Below the pieces are notes generated by a model, which was given only the letters and a program-made list of their open reading frames with translations, had not been told where the DNA came from and searched no databases. Of a stretch of DNA of 6,152 nt, positions 1 to 5,856 are shown in pieces (position 1 is the stretch's first letter; each line of letters opens with the position of its first letter). Made by a program: the position numbers and the translations under genes. Origin of the DNA: Spirochaetota bacterium (GTDB lineage: Bacteria > Spirochaetota > Brevinematia > DTOW01); contig JAPYWX010000094.1 in assembly GCA_028276145.1 (NCBI GenBank), positions 1-6,152 on the forward strand, read 5' to 3'.

Positions 1-710
1 TTAGGTTTTCTAAACTCCATGTATTTTTGACCTATTTCATTTAATAAGTTTTGCCAGATTTCCTTGGGTTTAAAAACGTAAGGTAAGAGATTATTAAACA
101 GATAAGGTATACCTTCCCTAGCTCCACTATCCGAAGTTTTAAGAATTCCTTTTATCATGCTTAAATTTTGTTTAATCCAAATTTTAATGTCCTCATCAGG
201 TAGAAAATTCAACCCGAAACAATTGTTTGTTATATCCCTGCCGTCTTCCTCAATTTTCTCAATTTTGATTGAGCCGAAACCTCTTCTACTCCTACTACCA
301 AAATTACCCAGATTAAAAGCAAGCCACAAAGTAGCAAAGAATTTTTTAATATCATCTTCAGTAGATTTAGGGTGAAAAGAAATTTTCATTTTAAATTCGG
401 TACCAACAGGTACTGACATTCTTTTTGTCATCTTCAACGAAAAGCCCAAATAATTATAGCCTTCCTGTCCCGATAAAAACGGCTGTGATTCAAAAGAAGG
501 TTCTTTTATAAAAATCCTCACTAACCCTTGATTTGCCTTTTCGCCACCCCATCCGAATAATCTTTTTTCATCATCCTCACTACCACCAGCAATACGAAAC
601 CACCACCTGAGCATTCCATTTATTGACTGAGTCCTCAATTCAGCTTGTCGATTTGCCCCACCCATAAAAAGCGGAGTTATTACTCTACAACTTACTACAT
701 ACCTTTTCAT
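1..710 (-). CDS. cmr1: Cmr1, RAMP subunit of a type III-B CRISPR effector complex (5' part, runs off left edge)
   Basis: This is an open frame of 236 codons with no stop up to the window edge, so only the N-terminal part is seen. Residues 12-40 match the Cmr1 signature: TPLFMGGA at 12-19, then a charged stretch leading to SINGMLRWWFR at 29-39, which corresponds to the family's S-I-x-G-x-L-R-W-W-x-R motif. A basic glycine-rich segment, GSRSRRGFGSIKI at 138-150, is the RAMP G-rich loop. Cmr1 belongs to the Cmr ribonucleoprotein, which binds crRNA and cleaves target RNA in the cytoplasm; Cmr1 sits near the crRNA 3' end of the complex. The ATG at 710 is fixed by an in-frame TAA at 714-716, two codons upstream. 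A weak AGG lies nine bases before the ATG, unlike the other genes here. It is divergent from purF, and further cmr genes should lie to the left. The family call is strong; completeness cannot be judged. Confidence 0.9.
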   Translation of the reverse strand, partial: MKRYVVSCRVITPLFMGGANRQAELRTQSINGMLRWWFRIAGGSEDDEKRLFGWGGEKANQGLVRIFIKEPSFESQPFLSGQEGYNYLGFSLKMTKRMSVPVGTEFKMKISFHPKSTEDDIKKFFATLWLAFNLGNFGSRSRRGFGSIKIEKIEEDGRDITNNCFGLNFLPDEDIKIWIKQNLSMIKGILKTSDSGAREGIPYLFNNLLPYVFKPKEIWQNLLNEIGQKYMEFRKP

Positions 711-713
711 AGT

Positions 714-724
714 TTAGGACCTAA
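714..724. promoter_or_regulatory. Short perfect inverted repeat just upstream of cmr1
   Basis: TTAGG-A-CCTAA is a perfect 5+1+5 dyad ending four bases before the cmr1 ATG. It would lie in the 5' end of the cmr1 transcript or cover its start region, so it could be an operator or simply hold the weak AGG ribosome-binding motif. It may also be chance, because it is short. Confidence 0.25.
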
Positions 725-752
725 TTTTGAATAAAAAAACAAAAACTTTCAA
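724..752 (-). promoter_or_regulatory. Weak candidate promoter for cmr1
   Basis: On the minus strand TTGAAA (752-747) is followed after 17 bases by CAAAAT (729-724), which matches four of six -10 consensus bases. Transcription would begin near 717, giving a leader of only about seven bases. The match is poor in a very AT-rich region, so this is tentative. Confidence 0.25.
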
Positions 753-779
753 CAGTTTTTAAAACAACTAACTTTCTAA

Positions 780-798
780 CATTTTGAAACTCAAAATG
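780..798. promoter_or_regulatory. Perfect dyad in the purF promoter, candidate operator
   Basis: CATTTTGA-AAC-TCAAAATG is a perfect inverted repeat with 8-bp arms and a 3-bp centre. It ends two bases before the TATAAT at 801 and therefore occupies the spacer and -35 region of purF. A protein bound here would block or replace -35 contacts. It does not resemble the E. coli PurR box or the B. subtilis PurBox, so the regulator is unknown. Because the mRNA is predicted to start at about 813, the dyad is more likely a DNA site than an RNA hairpin. Confidence 0.45.
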
Positions 799-800
799 AT

Positions 801-806
801 TATAAT
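801..806 (+). promoter_or_regulatory. purF -10 element, TATAAT
   Basis: A consensus TATAAT ends seven bases before the purF ATG at 813, so the expected transcription start coincides with the start codon and the mRNA would be leaderless. No good -35 hexamer is seen at 16-18 bp spacing; the CATTTTGA dyad fills that region, which may mean an activator or repressor site. Confidence 0.6.
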
Positions 807-812
807 TAATAC

Positions 813-2231
813 ATGGAAAGTAAAGAGAAGTGTGGAATAGTAGCAGTATACAATAGAAACGCCAATAACAAAGAGATACTAAATGAAGTTTTCTTAATGA
901 TGAACGCACTACAACACAGGGGACAGGAAGGATGCGGTATTAGCTTTATTGACAAAAACTACAAATTCAACAGGTTCGTGACCCAAGGCTTAGTAAAAGA
1001 TTTATTCTCAATCAGAGAGTTAACAGAAAATAATCTAGATATAATAACTCTCATAGGACACATTAGATATTCAACAACCGGCTCTGACGAAGCATCTAAC
1101 CTCCAGCCGTTTGTTTCAGGAACAATAGACGGCAAAAAAATAGCTCTAGCACACAACGGAAATGTAGTCAATGCATACGAAATAAGGACAAAATTAATGG
1201 AGGAAGGACATACATTCACAACAACAACAGACAGCGAAGTGATACTACACCACATAGTAAAAACATACAACAAAACTCTAAACATTGAAGAAGCAGTATC
1301 AAAAGCAATAAACGAATTCGTAGGTGCTTTTTCAATAGTTTTACTCTTTGATACCCAAATAATAGCATTCAGAGACAAAAACGGCTTTAGACCATTGGTA
1401 TACGGCAAAAAACATGATACATTTTACTTCGCCTCAGAAGATACAGCTCTAAAATGCATAGAAGTGTTTGAAATCGAAGAAGTAAAACCTGGCTCAATCG
1501 TAATAATAGACGAAGGAGAGAAAAAAGAAATAAGAGTAGGAGTTAATAACTTGTCTCATTGTATATTTGAACTTGTGTACTTCGCTAAACCATCTAGCAC
1601 TGTATTCAATGAAAGCGTATACAATTTTAGATACGAATGCGGTAAAGCACTAGCAAAGTACGACAAAGACAAAAAATTTGATTATGTTGTACCAATACCA
1701 GACTCCGGATTCATAGCAGCACTAGGATATTCACAAGCATCACAAGTACCCCTAGGAACAGGATTAGTAAGAAGCCACTTCACCATAAGGTCATTCATAC
1801 AACCCAAACAACAGTCAAGAGATAACGTAGTAAAAACAAAATTTTTCGTAGCAGACGAAGTAGTAAAAGACAAAAAAATAGTACTCATAGACGATTCAAT
1901 AGTAAGAGGAACAACAATGAAAAGAATTGTCTCAATCCTAAGAAAACACGGCGCTAAGGAAATACACCTAAGGATAGCATCTCCACCCGTAAAATACCCT
2001 TGCTACTTCGGCATTGACTTTCCAACAGAAAAAGAATTAATAGCTAACGAAATGTCAATACCAGAAATAGCCAACTACATAGGAGTAGACAGCCTCAAAT
2101 ACCTAGAAGTTGAAGATATGATGAACATACTAAAAGTAAACAAAACAAACTTCTGCAACGCCTGCTTCTCAGGGAAATACCCAGTAGAAATAGACAAAAA
2201 TAAACTAAGAAAAGATATATTTGAATCGTAG
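813..2231 (+). CDS. purF: Amidophosphoribosyltransferase (glutamine PRPP amidotransferase), Fe-S type
   Basis: PurF catalyses PRPP + glutamine + H2O to 5-phosphoribosylamine + glutamate + PPi, the committed step of de novo purine synthesis in the cytoplasm. The 472 residues match the family length. The N-terminal Ntn-glutaminase domain has Cys7 as nucleophile (KCGIVAVY), preceded by a six-residue segment expected to be removed as a propeptide, followed by QHRGQEG at 34-40, GHIRYSTTG at 82-90 and HNGN at 114-117. The C-terminal phosphoribosyltransferase domain has PIPDSG at 294-299 and the PRPP loop VLIDDSIVRGTT at 357-368. Four cysteines (250, 397, 448, 451) match the [4Fe-4S] ligands of the B. 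subtilis-type enzyme, which implies an oxygen-sensitive form. The start is fixed by an in-frame TAA at 807-809. There is no Shine-Dalgarno sequence. No other pur gene is adjacent. Confidence 0.97.
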   Translation: MESKEKCGIVAVYNRNANNKEILNEVFLMMNALQHRGQEGCGISFIDKNYKFNRFVTQGLVKDLFSIRELTENNLDIITLIGHIRYSTTGSDEASNLQPFVSGTIDGKKIALAHNGNVVNAYEIRTKLMEEGHTFTTTTDSEVILHHIVKTYNKTLNIEEAVSKAINEFVGAFSIVLLFDTQIIAFRDKNGFRPLVYGKKHDTFYFASEDTALKCIEVFEIEEVKPGSIVIIDEGEKKEIRVGVNNLSHCIFELVYFAKPSSTVFNESVYNFRYECGKALAKYDKDKKFDYVVPIPDSGFIAALGYSQASQVPLGTGLVRSHFTIRSFIQPKQQSRDNVVKTKFFVADEVVKDKKIVLIDDSIVRGTTMKRIVSILRKHGAKEIHLRIASPPVKYPCYFGIDFPTEKELIANEMSIPEIANYIGVDSLKYLEVEDMMNILKVNKTNFCNACFSGKYPVEIDKNKLRKDIFES

Positions 2232-2243
2232 ATTTTTAACTAC

Positions 2244-2266
2244 ATCAAACTAAATTTGATTCTTTT
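2244..2266 (+). terminator. Possible weak terminator after purF
   Basis: ATCAAA-CTAAA-TTTGAT (2244-2260) forms a 6-bp stem with a single G-C pair and is followed by TCTTTT. The position, 12 bases after the purF stop, and the T-run fit intrinsic termination, but the stem is too weak to be convincing, above all if the host is thermophilic. Confidence 0.25.
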
Positions 2267-2284
2267 AACAAAATTACTTTTGTT
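2267..2284. promoter_or_regulatory. Perfect dyad upstream of feoA, candidate operator
   Basis: AACAAAA-TTAC-TTTTGTT is a perfect inverted repeat with 7-bp arms. It overlaps the first bases of the proposed feoA -35 (TTGGAA at 2283-2288). The half-site TTTTGTT also occurs upstream of feoB at 4626-4632, opposite an AACAAA at 4643-4648. An iron-responsive regulator is an attractive candidate given the genes, but the sequence does not match the classical Fur box and its AT-rich content makes chance possible. Confidence 0.35.
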
Positions 2285-2312
2285 GGAAAATTAATCAATA
2301 ATTTGTTAAATT
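2283..2312 (+). promoter_or_regulatory. feoA promoter candidate
   Basis: TTGGAA (2283-2288) is followed after 17 or 18 bases by TTAAAT (2306-2311) or TAAATT (2307-2312). The -10 ends 7-8 bases before the ATG at 2319, the same geometry as purF and metF, and again predicts a leaderless message. The hexamers are imperfect. No G lies in the 13 bases before the ATG, so a Shine-Dalgarno site is ruled out. Confidence 0.4.
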
Positions 2313-2318
2313 TTAATT

Positions 2319-2555
2319 ATGATGATGAAGCTAAGTAAGCTCAAGAAGGGACAGAAGGGGAAAATCGTGAAGATAGACGGAGATGAAAAATTAAAAACTA
2401 AGATAATAAGGATGGGCATATTCGAAGGTGATGAATTTTCAGTAGAGAATGTTACTCCTTTTAATTCAAATGTAGTCATAAAGGTAAAAGATATAAGGAT
2501 TGCACTTAGGAATGATGAGGCAGAGAATATAAAAGTTGATGTTTATGACTTTTAG
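2319..2555 (+). CDS. feoA: FeoA, SH3-like accessory protein of ferrous iron transport
   Basis: This is a small soluble protein of 78 residues, the normal FeoA size. It follows the FeoA pattern throughout: LSKLKKGQKGKIVKIDGD near the N-terminus, MGIFEGDEF in the middle (the family's 'mGi-pG' turn) and IRIALRNDEAENIKV near the end (the 'iaLr-eA--I-V' strand). FeoA is a cytoplasmic beta-barrel thought to interact with FeoB and support Fe2+ uptake; its exact role is still debated. Three ATG codons stand in a row (2319, 2322, 2325), so the start could be up to two codons later; 2319 is chosen because the -10-like bases lie 7-8 positions before it. An in-frame TAA at 2307-2309 bars a longer form. 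The gene is unusual in being convergent with feoB and ending exactly where feoB ends. Confidence 0.9.
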   Translation: MMMKLSKLKKGQKGKIVKIDGDEKLKTKIIRMGIFEGDEFSVENVTPFNSNVVIKVKDIRIALRNDEAENIKVDVYDF

Positions 2556-4568
2556 TTAGAAAAGTAAACTTCCGATTTGGAACACTAATGCACTAAGTAT
2601 CCAACCTAATATTATGGTATAGAAGAATCCGACTATTGCCCATTTTAGCCCTATTTCTCTCTTTATGACAGTAGCAGTTGCTATACAAAGCATAGCAACC
2701 TGCATAAAAATGAGGAATGACAATCCCATTTGTGGAGTAAAAACATGTGGTATAACATTTGTTATTCCCTCTTCCGAGACACCATAAAGAGTACCCAAGG
2801 TACTTATGACCGTTTCTCTAGCAAGAATAGCCGTAAGCAAGGAAACAGAAATTTGCCAGTGTTCACCAAAGCCATTAAAATAAAAAATTGGTGTCATTGC
2901 TCTACCGATGATACCTATCAAAGAATCTTGAGATGCATATTCAACACCAAAAGGTAAAGAACTCATAAGCCAAACAAAAACAACAACAGAGAAAATAACA
3001 GTTCCTGCGTTCTTCAAGAAAATAAACGATCTATACCAAATCTCAGACAATAAAAGCCTTAGTGATGGAAGATGATAATCAGGCAATTCCATAACAAAAA
3101 CAGAAATTTCACCCTTTGCTATAGTTTTTCTAAAAACTATACCTGCAAGCCCGGCAAGAACTATACCAAGTAAGTACATAATAAAAATTATTAATCCCTG
3201 GTAATTCTTAAAAAGTGCAGCACCAAAAACAACAAAGACCGTAAGTCTAGCAGGACAAGTAATAAGAGGTAAAACCAAAATGGTTATTATCCTGTCCTTT
3301 TCAGATGAAAGAACCCTAGTAGCAATTATCGCTGGAACATTACAACCAAACCCCAAAAGCATAGGTACAAAAGATTTACCATGCAAGCCAAACGAAGACA
3401 TTATTTTATCCATCATAATAGCGCTTCTAGCCAAAAAGCCAGACTGCTCAAGTATACCAATGAAAAGAAACATCACCATTATGTAAGGAAGGAAAACCAA
3501 AACAGAACCAACACCAGAAATTACACCATCAGTCAAAAAAGAAACAAACAAACTATTCCAACCGTTAGTTTCACCTAAATAAGAAATATATGCCGAAAGA
3601 GATGAAAACAAACTCTCAATAAGGTTAGCCAAAGGCTCACCAATAATGAAAATCAAATTGAAAACTCCAAACATCACACCTAAGAAAATCAAAAGCCCCC
3701 ACACTCTACTTATAAGTAAATCATCAACAAATTTTTGGATTCTCTCCCTAGGAGTACCCACCTTCTTCACAGATTCATGCAGAACTTGATTAATAAAAGA
3801 ATACCTAGCCCTTACGATACTAACCTCAACATCATCACTAGACAAATTAAGTAATCTTTTCTCAGCAACATCTATAACCTTGCCTATTACATCAAGGTAA
3901 GGTGAATAACAAGAAATAAAATGTCTATCCTTCTCCAAAATCTTTACAGCAACACCTCTAAGACTAAAAACATCAGAATATCCCTTACTAACTATTATCT
4001 TCTCTATCTCAGAAATTGCATCACTAACAGGATTAACATAAGGTATGTTGAGCTCCTTCTGCTTATAATTCCTATCTAATAAAGCTTTTATTATCTCATT
4101 TCTAATCTCTTTTACTCCTATTCCTTTATTTCCTACAGCAGGTATAACCCTAACTCCTAACTTCTCTTCTATCTTTTTAATATCTATCTCAATACCCTTG
4201 TCTTTAACCTTGTCAAACATATTGAGAACAACTATAGTCTTAAAACCCAATTCAATAATCTCGACAGCTAAATAGAGAGTATTGTACAGATTTGTAGCAT
4301 TTGCTACAACTACAACTAAATCAGGTTTTTCCCTATAAAGAAAATCACTAGCTACCTTCTCATCATAAGATGAAGGAATCAAAGAATAACACCCCGGAAC
4401 ATCAACAAGAGTTACCTTCATATCACCATGATATATATATGCCTCCTTCCTCTCTACAGTAGTACCAGGCCAATTTCCGACCTTCTCATTAGCTCCAGAA
4501 AGATGATTAAAAAGAGTAGTCTTACCAACATTAGGAGCTCCCAAAACACCAACCTTAAACTCCTTCAT
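2556..4568 (-). CDS. feoB: FeoB, ferrous iron transport GTPase/permease
   Basis: FeoB is an inner-membrane Fe2+ importer with a cytoplasmic G domain. With the start at 4568 it has 670 residues, typical for the family. G-domain motifs (numbered from 4568): GAPNVGKT (10-17, G1), GNWPGTT (31-37, G2), DVPG (56-59, G3), NMFD (116-119, G4). A helical segment follows, then a membrane domain of many hydrophobic helices from about residue 290. It includes the Gate signature GFGCNVPA (406-413) and a second conserved cysteine in TCPARLTVF, where the usual proline of 'ARLPVY' is threonine. LARETVISTLGTLYG matches the second Gate region. The frame stays open upstream, allowing GTG 4595, ATG 4592 or ATG 4577. 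ATG 4568 is preferred because homologues begin MKxxKVxxxGxPNVGKT and because TACAAT ends eight bases before it. No FeoC is seen. It is convergent with feoA and divergent from metF. Confidence 0.95.
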   Translation of the reverse strand: MKEFKVGVLGAPNVGKTTLFNHLSGANEKVGNWPGTTVERKEAYIYHGDMKVTLVDVPGCYSLIPSSYDEKVASDFLYREKPDLVVVVANATNLYNTLYLAVEIIELGFKTIVVLNMFDKVKDKGIEIDIKKIEEKLGVRVIPAVGNKGIGVKEIRNEIIKALLDRNYKQKELNIPYVNPVSDAISEIEKIIVSKGYSDVFSLRGVAVKILEKDRHFISCYSPYLDVIGKVIDVAEKRLLNLSSDDVEVSIVRARYSFINQVLHESVKKVGTPRERIQKFVDDLLISRVWGLLIFLGVMFGVFNLIFIIGEPLANLIESLFSSLSAYISYLGETNGWNSLFVSFLTDGVISGVGSVLVFLPYIMVMFLFIGILEQSGFLARSAIMMDKIMSSFGLHGKSFVPMLLGFGCNVPAIIATRVLSSEKDRIITILVLPLITCPARLTVFVVFGAALFKNYQGLIIFIMYLLGIVLAGLAGIVFRKTIAKGEISVFVMELPDYHLPSLRLLLSEIWYRSFIFLKNAGTVIFSVVVFVWLMSSLPFGVEYASQDSLIGIIGRAMTPIFYFNGFGEHWQISVSLLTAILARETVISTLGTLYGVSEEGITNVIPHVFTPQMGLSFLIFMQVAMLCIATATVIKREIGLKWAIVGFFYTIILGWILSALVFQIGSLLF

Positions 4569-4575
4569 AAAATCC

Positions 4576-4605
4576 ATTGTAAAAGAAAACATCACATAAT
4601 AACAA
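4576..4605 (-). promoter_or_regulatory. feoB promoter candidate supporting the ATG at 4568
   Basis: On the minus strand TTGTTA (4605-4600) is followed after 18 bases by TACAAT (4581-4576), whose last base is eight bases before ATG 4568. This copies the metF layout (TTGCCT-18-TATAAT, start nine bases on) and makes the mRNA leaderless. The -35 lies inside TAATTTGTTA (4609-4600), a 10-mer also present upstream of feoA at 2299-2308. A second possible -10, TATAAC (4616-4611), would give a short leader instead. Confidence 0.45.
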
Positions 4606-4660
4606 ATTAAGTTATACAGTATTTATTTTGTTAAACTAATAAAACAAAGTAAGAACTCTT

Positions 4661-4690
4661 AAAGTGTTTATAGCACTTTTAATTATGTGC
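4661..4690. repeat. Copy A of a degenerate hairpin repeat (GTGyTTA-AGCAC type)
   Basis: AAAGTG-TTTATAG-CACTTT (4661-4679) can fold with 6-bp arms and is followed by TTAATTATGTGC. The order 'GTG[C/T]TTA, A[T/C]AGCAC, T-rich, TTAATTA' recurs after metF at 5705, 5857 and 5943. It could also be a weak bidirectional terminator, but no gene ends here. Confidence 0.4.
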
Positions 4691-4707
4691 TGATTAGAAC
4701 CTAATCA
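4691..4707. promoter_or_regulatory. Perfect dyad between feoB and metF, with an anti-Shine-Dalgarno-like extension
   Basis: TGATTAG-AAC-CTAATCA has 7-bp perfect arms around a 3-bp centre. Its right arm runs straight into CCTCCTTATAAT, so 4704-4714 reads ATCACCTCCTT, identical to the pyrimidine-rich 3' end of bacterial 16S rRNA. It may be an operator shared by the divergent genes or part of an unannotated RNA. It is about 120 bp from either start codon, rather far for a simple repressor site. Confidence 0.35.
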
Positions 4708-4790
4708 CCTCCTTATAATACTTAAAAGCACTATTGCTGAACAAAAAATCAATCCTTAGGCTCTTGGATTTTCGGTTAGGATTTATCAAC

Positions 4791-4820
4791 TTGCCTTCTC
4801 TTACAAAATTAGGCTATAAT
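4791..4820 (+). promoter_or_regulatory. metF promoter
   Basis: TTGCCT (4791-4796) and a consensus TATAAT (4815-4820) are separated by 18 bases. The -10 ends nine bases before the metF ATG at 4829, so transcription should begin at or within about two bases of the start codon. This is the best promoter in the window and the clearest case for a leaderless message. It also excludes a leader riboswitch for metF from this promoter. Confidence 0.65.
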
Positions 4821-4828
4821 ATTAGTTT

Positions 4829-5704
4829 ATGAAAATATCTTCTTTGCTCAGTAGCACCAGTTCTAAGTTAAAGTTCTCTTTTGAGTTTTTCCCACCAAAA
4901 GACCAACAAGCATTTAACAACTTCTTAAGTGAATTCAATTTTTTCTCTGACTTGTCACCTATATTTGTGTCAGTAACCTATGGTGCAGGAGGAAGCACAA
5001 AAGAAAAAACATTTGATGCTGTGAAATACATAAATTCAAAGTTTAACATACCAATCATGCCACACCTAACAGCACTAACACATACCGAAGAAGAAATTCA
5101 CAATCTACTTCTAAGCTATGCTAACATAGGGATAGAAAACATATTAGCACTAAGAGGCGATGTTCCTAAGGACCTTGAAGGGAAATTTGATATTTCCAAA
5201 GCAAGATTTAAAAATGCCTTAGAATTCACAAGATTCATAACTGACAGATTCCCCAACAAATTTTGTATAGCAACAAGCTCATATCCTGAGGGATTCCCTG
5301 AATTTAACAACATAGAAAAGGAAATTGAATACCTCAAAGAAAAATTTGATTCAGGGGCAGATTTCAGCATAACGCAAATGTTTTTTGATAACTCCTACTA
5401 CCTAAACTTTATAGAAAAATGCCAAAAGAAAGGTATCAACAAACCAATAATACCAGGAATAATGCCAATAAGTAACATATCAACAATTATGAACTTTGCT
5501 CAAAAAGTAGGTGCTAAGATACCTCAAAAAATAATTGATAAATTCAATGACAAAATAACCCCAGAAGACCAAGAAAAAGTAGGACTAGAAATAGCCTATA
5601 ACCAAATACAAGAATTGTACCAAAACGGTGTAAAGTTCTTTCACATATACACATTAAATAGAAAGAACATTACAAAGTCATTGGTGTCACTAATAACTAC
5701 TTAA
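4829..5704 (+). CDS. metF: 5,10-methylenetetrahydrofolate reductase
   Basis: MetF is a cytoplasmic FAD enzyme that reduces 5,10-methylene-THF to 5-methyl-THF, the methyl donor for methionine synthesis. Its 291 residues match the short bacterial form without the eukaryotic regulatory domain. Motifs along the TIM barrel: SFEFFPPK (17-24) with Glu19 in the catalytic position, VSVTYGAGGST (47-57), PHLTALTHT (78-86), LALRGDVP (106-113) with Asp111 at the FAD/folate-site position, SYPEGFPE (151-158), GADFSITQMFFD (176-187) with Gln183, PGIMPI (209-214) and HIYTLNR (272-278). The family's common PHLTC here reads PHLTA. An in-frame TAG at 4823-4825 fixes the start, and no Shine-Dalgarno is present. 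No metH or other methionine gene is adjacent, so it is probably a single-gene unit. The corresponding E. coli residues are Glu28, Asp120 and Gln183. Confidence 0.96.
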   Translation: MKISSLLSSTSSKLKFSFEFFPPKDQQAFNNFLSEFNFFSDLSPIFVSVTYGAGGSTKEKTFDAVKYINSKFNIPIMPHLTALTHTEEEIHNLLLSYANIGIENILALRGDVPKDLEGKFDISKARFKNALEFTRFITDRFPNKFCIATSSYPEGFPEFNNIEKEIEYLKEKFDSGADFSITQMFFDNSYYLNFIEKCQKKGINKPIIPGIMPISNISTIMNFAQKVGAKIPQKIIDKFNDKITPEDQEKVGLEIAYNQIQELYQNGVKFFHIYTLNRKNITKSLVSLITT

Positions 5705-5735
5705 GTGCTTAACAGCACCCTTTAAATTAATTGCT
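5705..5735 (+). repeat. Copy B of the hairpin repeat directly after metF, possible terminator
   Basis: GTGCT-TAAC-AGCAC (5705-5718) begins at the base after the metF stop codon and forms a 5-bp stem with a 4-base loop, followed by CCTTTAAATTAATTG. It may serve as a metF terminator, although the T-run is broken. It belongs to the same family as copies at 4661, 5857 and 5943. Confidence 0.45.
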
Positions 5736-5771
5736 TAAAGTACTCAGTCATTACTAACACTTTTTGTTTAA

Positions 5772-5787
5772 ACACTCTGAAGAGTGT
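5772..5787. repeat. Hairpin ACACTC-TGAA-GAGTGT
   Basis: Perfect 6-bp arms around TGAA (7-bp arms if the loop is only GA). On the minus strand it is followed by TTTAAACAAAAAG, not a good terminator tail. It immediately precedes the 16-bp tandem array and may be part of the same structured element. Confidence 0.4.
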
Positions 5788-5790
5788 AGA

Positions 5791-5838
5791 GAGGCTATGC
5801 CTCTAAGAGGCGATGCCTCTAAGAAGCAATGCCTCTCA
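5791..5838. repeat. Three tandem 16-bp units, each a small hairpin
   Basis: Units at 5791-5806, 5807-5822 and 5823-5838 follow GAGGC-NAT-GCCTCTAA. Units 1 and 2 differ only in the first loop base (T or G). Unit 3 reads GAAGCAATGCCTCTCA. In units 1 and 2 the arms GAGGC and GCCTC pair perfectly around a 3-base loop; the third has one mismatch. Neighbouring units could also pair with each other. Period 16 is far too short for a CRISPR repeat-spacer unit. Confidence 0.8.
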
Positions 5839-5856
5839 ACAATCAAATACTGTTGG

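Larger units (their letters stand above)
4596..4828. other. Intergenic region between divergent feoB and metF
   Basis: No coding frame of useful length was found. It holds the feoB promoter at its left end and the metF promoter at its right end. Between them lie a half-site pair TTTGTT (4627-4632) and AACAAA (4643-4648), a hairpin repeat (4661-4679), a perfect dyad (4691-4707) leading into a 16S-tail-like run (4704-4714), a consensus TATAAT at 4714-4719 with no gene after it, and an AATCCT (4751-4756)/AGGATT (4778-4783) inverted pair. No known riboswitch (SAM, T-box) was recognised. Confidence 0.6.

Noticed and set aside
157..375. Plus-strand 72-residue open frame
   Set aside because: It lies antisense inside the clear cmr1 frame, and its low-complexity serine/leucine/proline product is a shadow of that gene.
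721..909. Minus-strand 62-residue open frame across the purF start
   Set aside because: It overlaps the purF promoter and first codons and has no recognisable similarity or start signal.
959..1408. Minus-strand 149-residue open frame inside purF
   Set aside because: It overlaps the conserved PurF glutaminase domain on the other strand, has no recognisable motif and is an antisense shadow.
2551..2570. Bidirectional terminator between feoA and feoB
   Set aside because: The stop codons abut and no stem-loop with a T-run is present at the junction.
2730..3578. Three plus-strand frames inside feoB
   Set aside because: All lie antisense to the membrane domain of FeoB, with no family features.
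4691..4719. Fragment of a 16S rRNA gene
   Set aside because: Only the last 11 bases match; the preceding sequence does not form helix 45 and no further rRNA similarity was seen.
4596..4828. SAM riboswitch or T-box leader for metF
   Set aside because: No conserved core of either was recognised, and the best promoter is placed so that the mRNA starts at the ATG, leaving no leader.
5116..5370. Minus-strand 84-residue frame inside metF
   Set aside because: It is antisense to conserved MetF motifs and is explained by codon composition.
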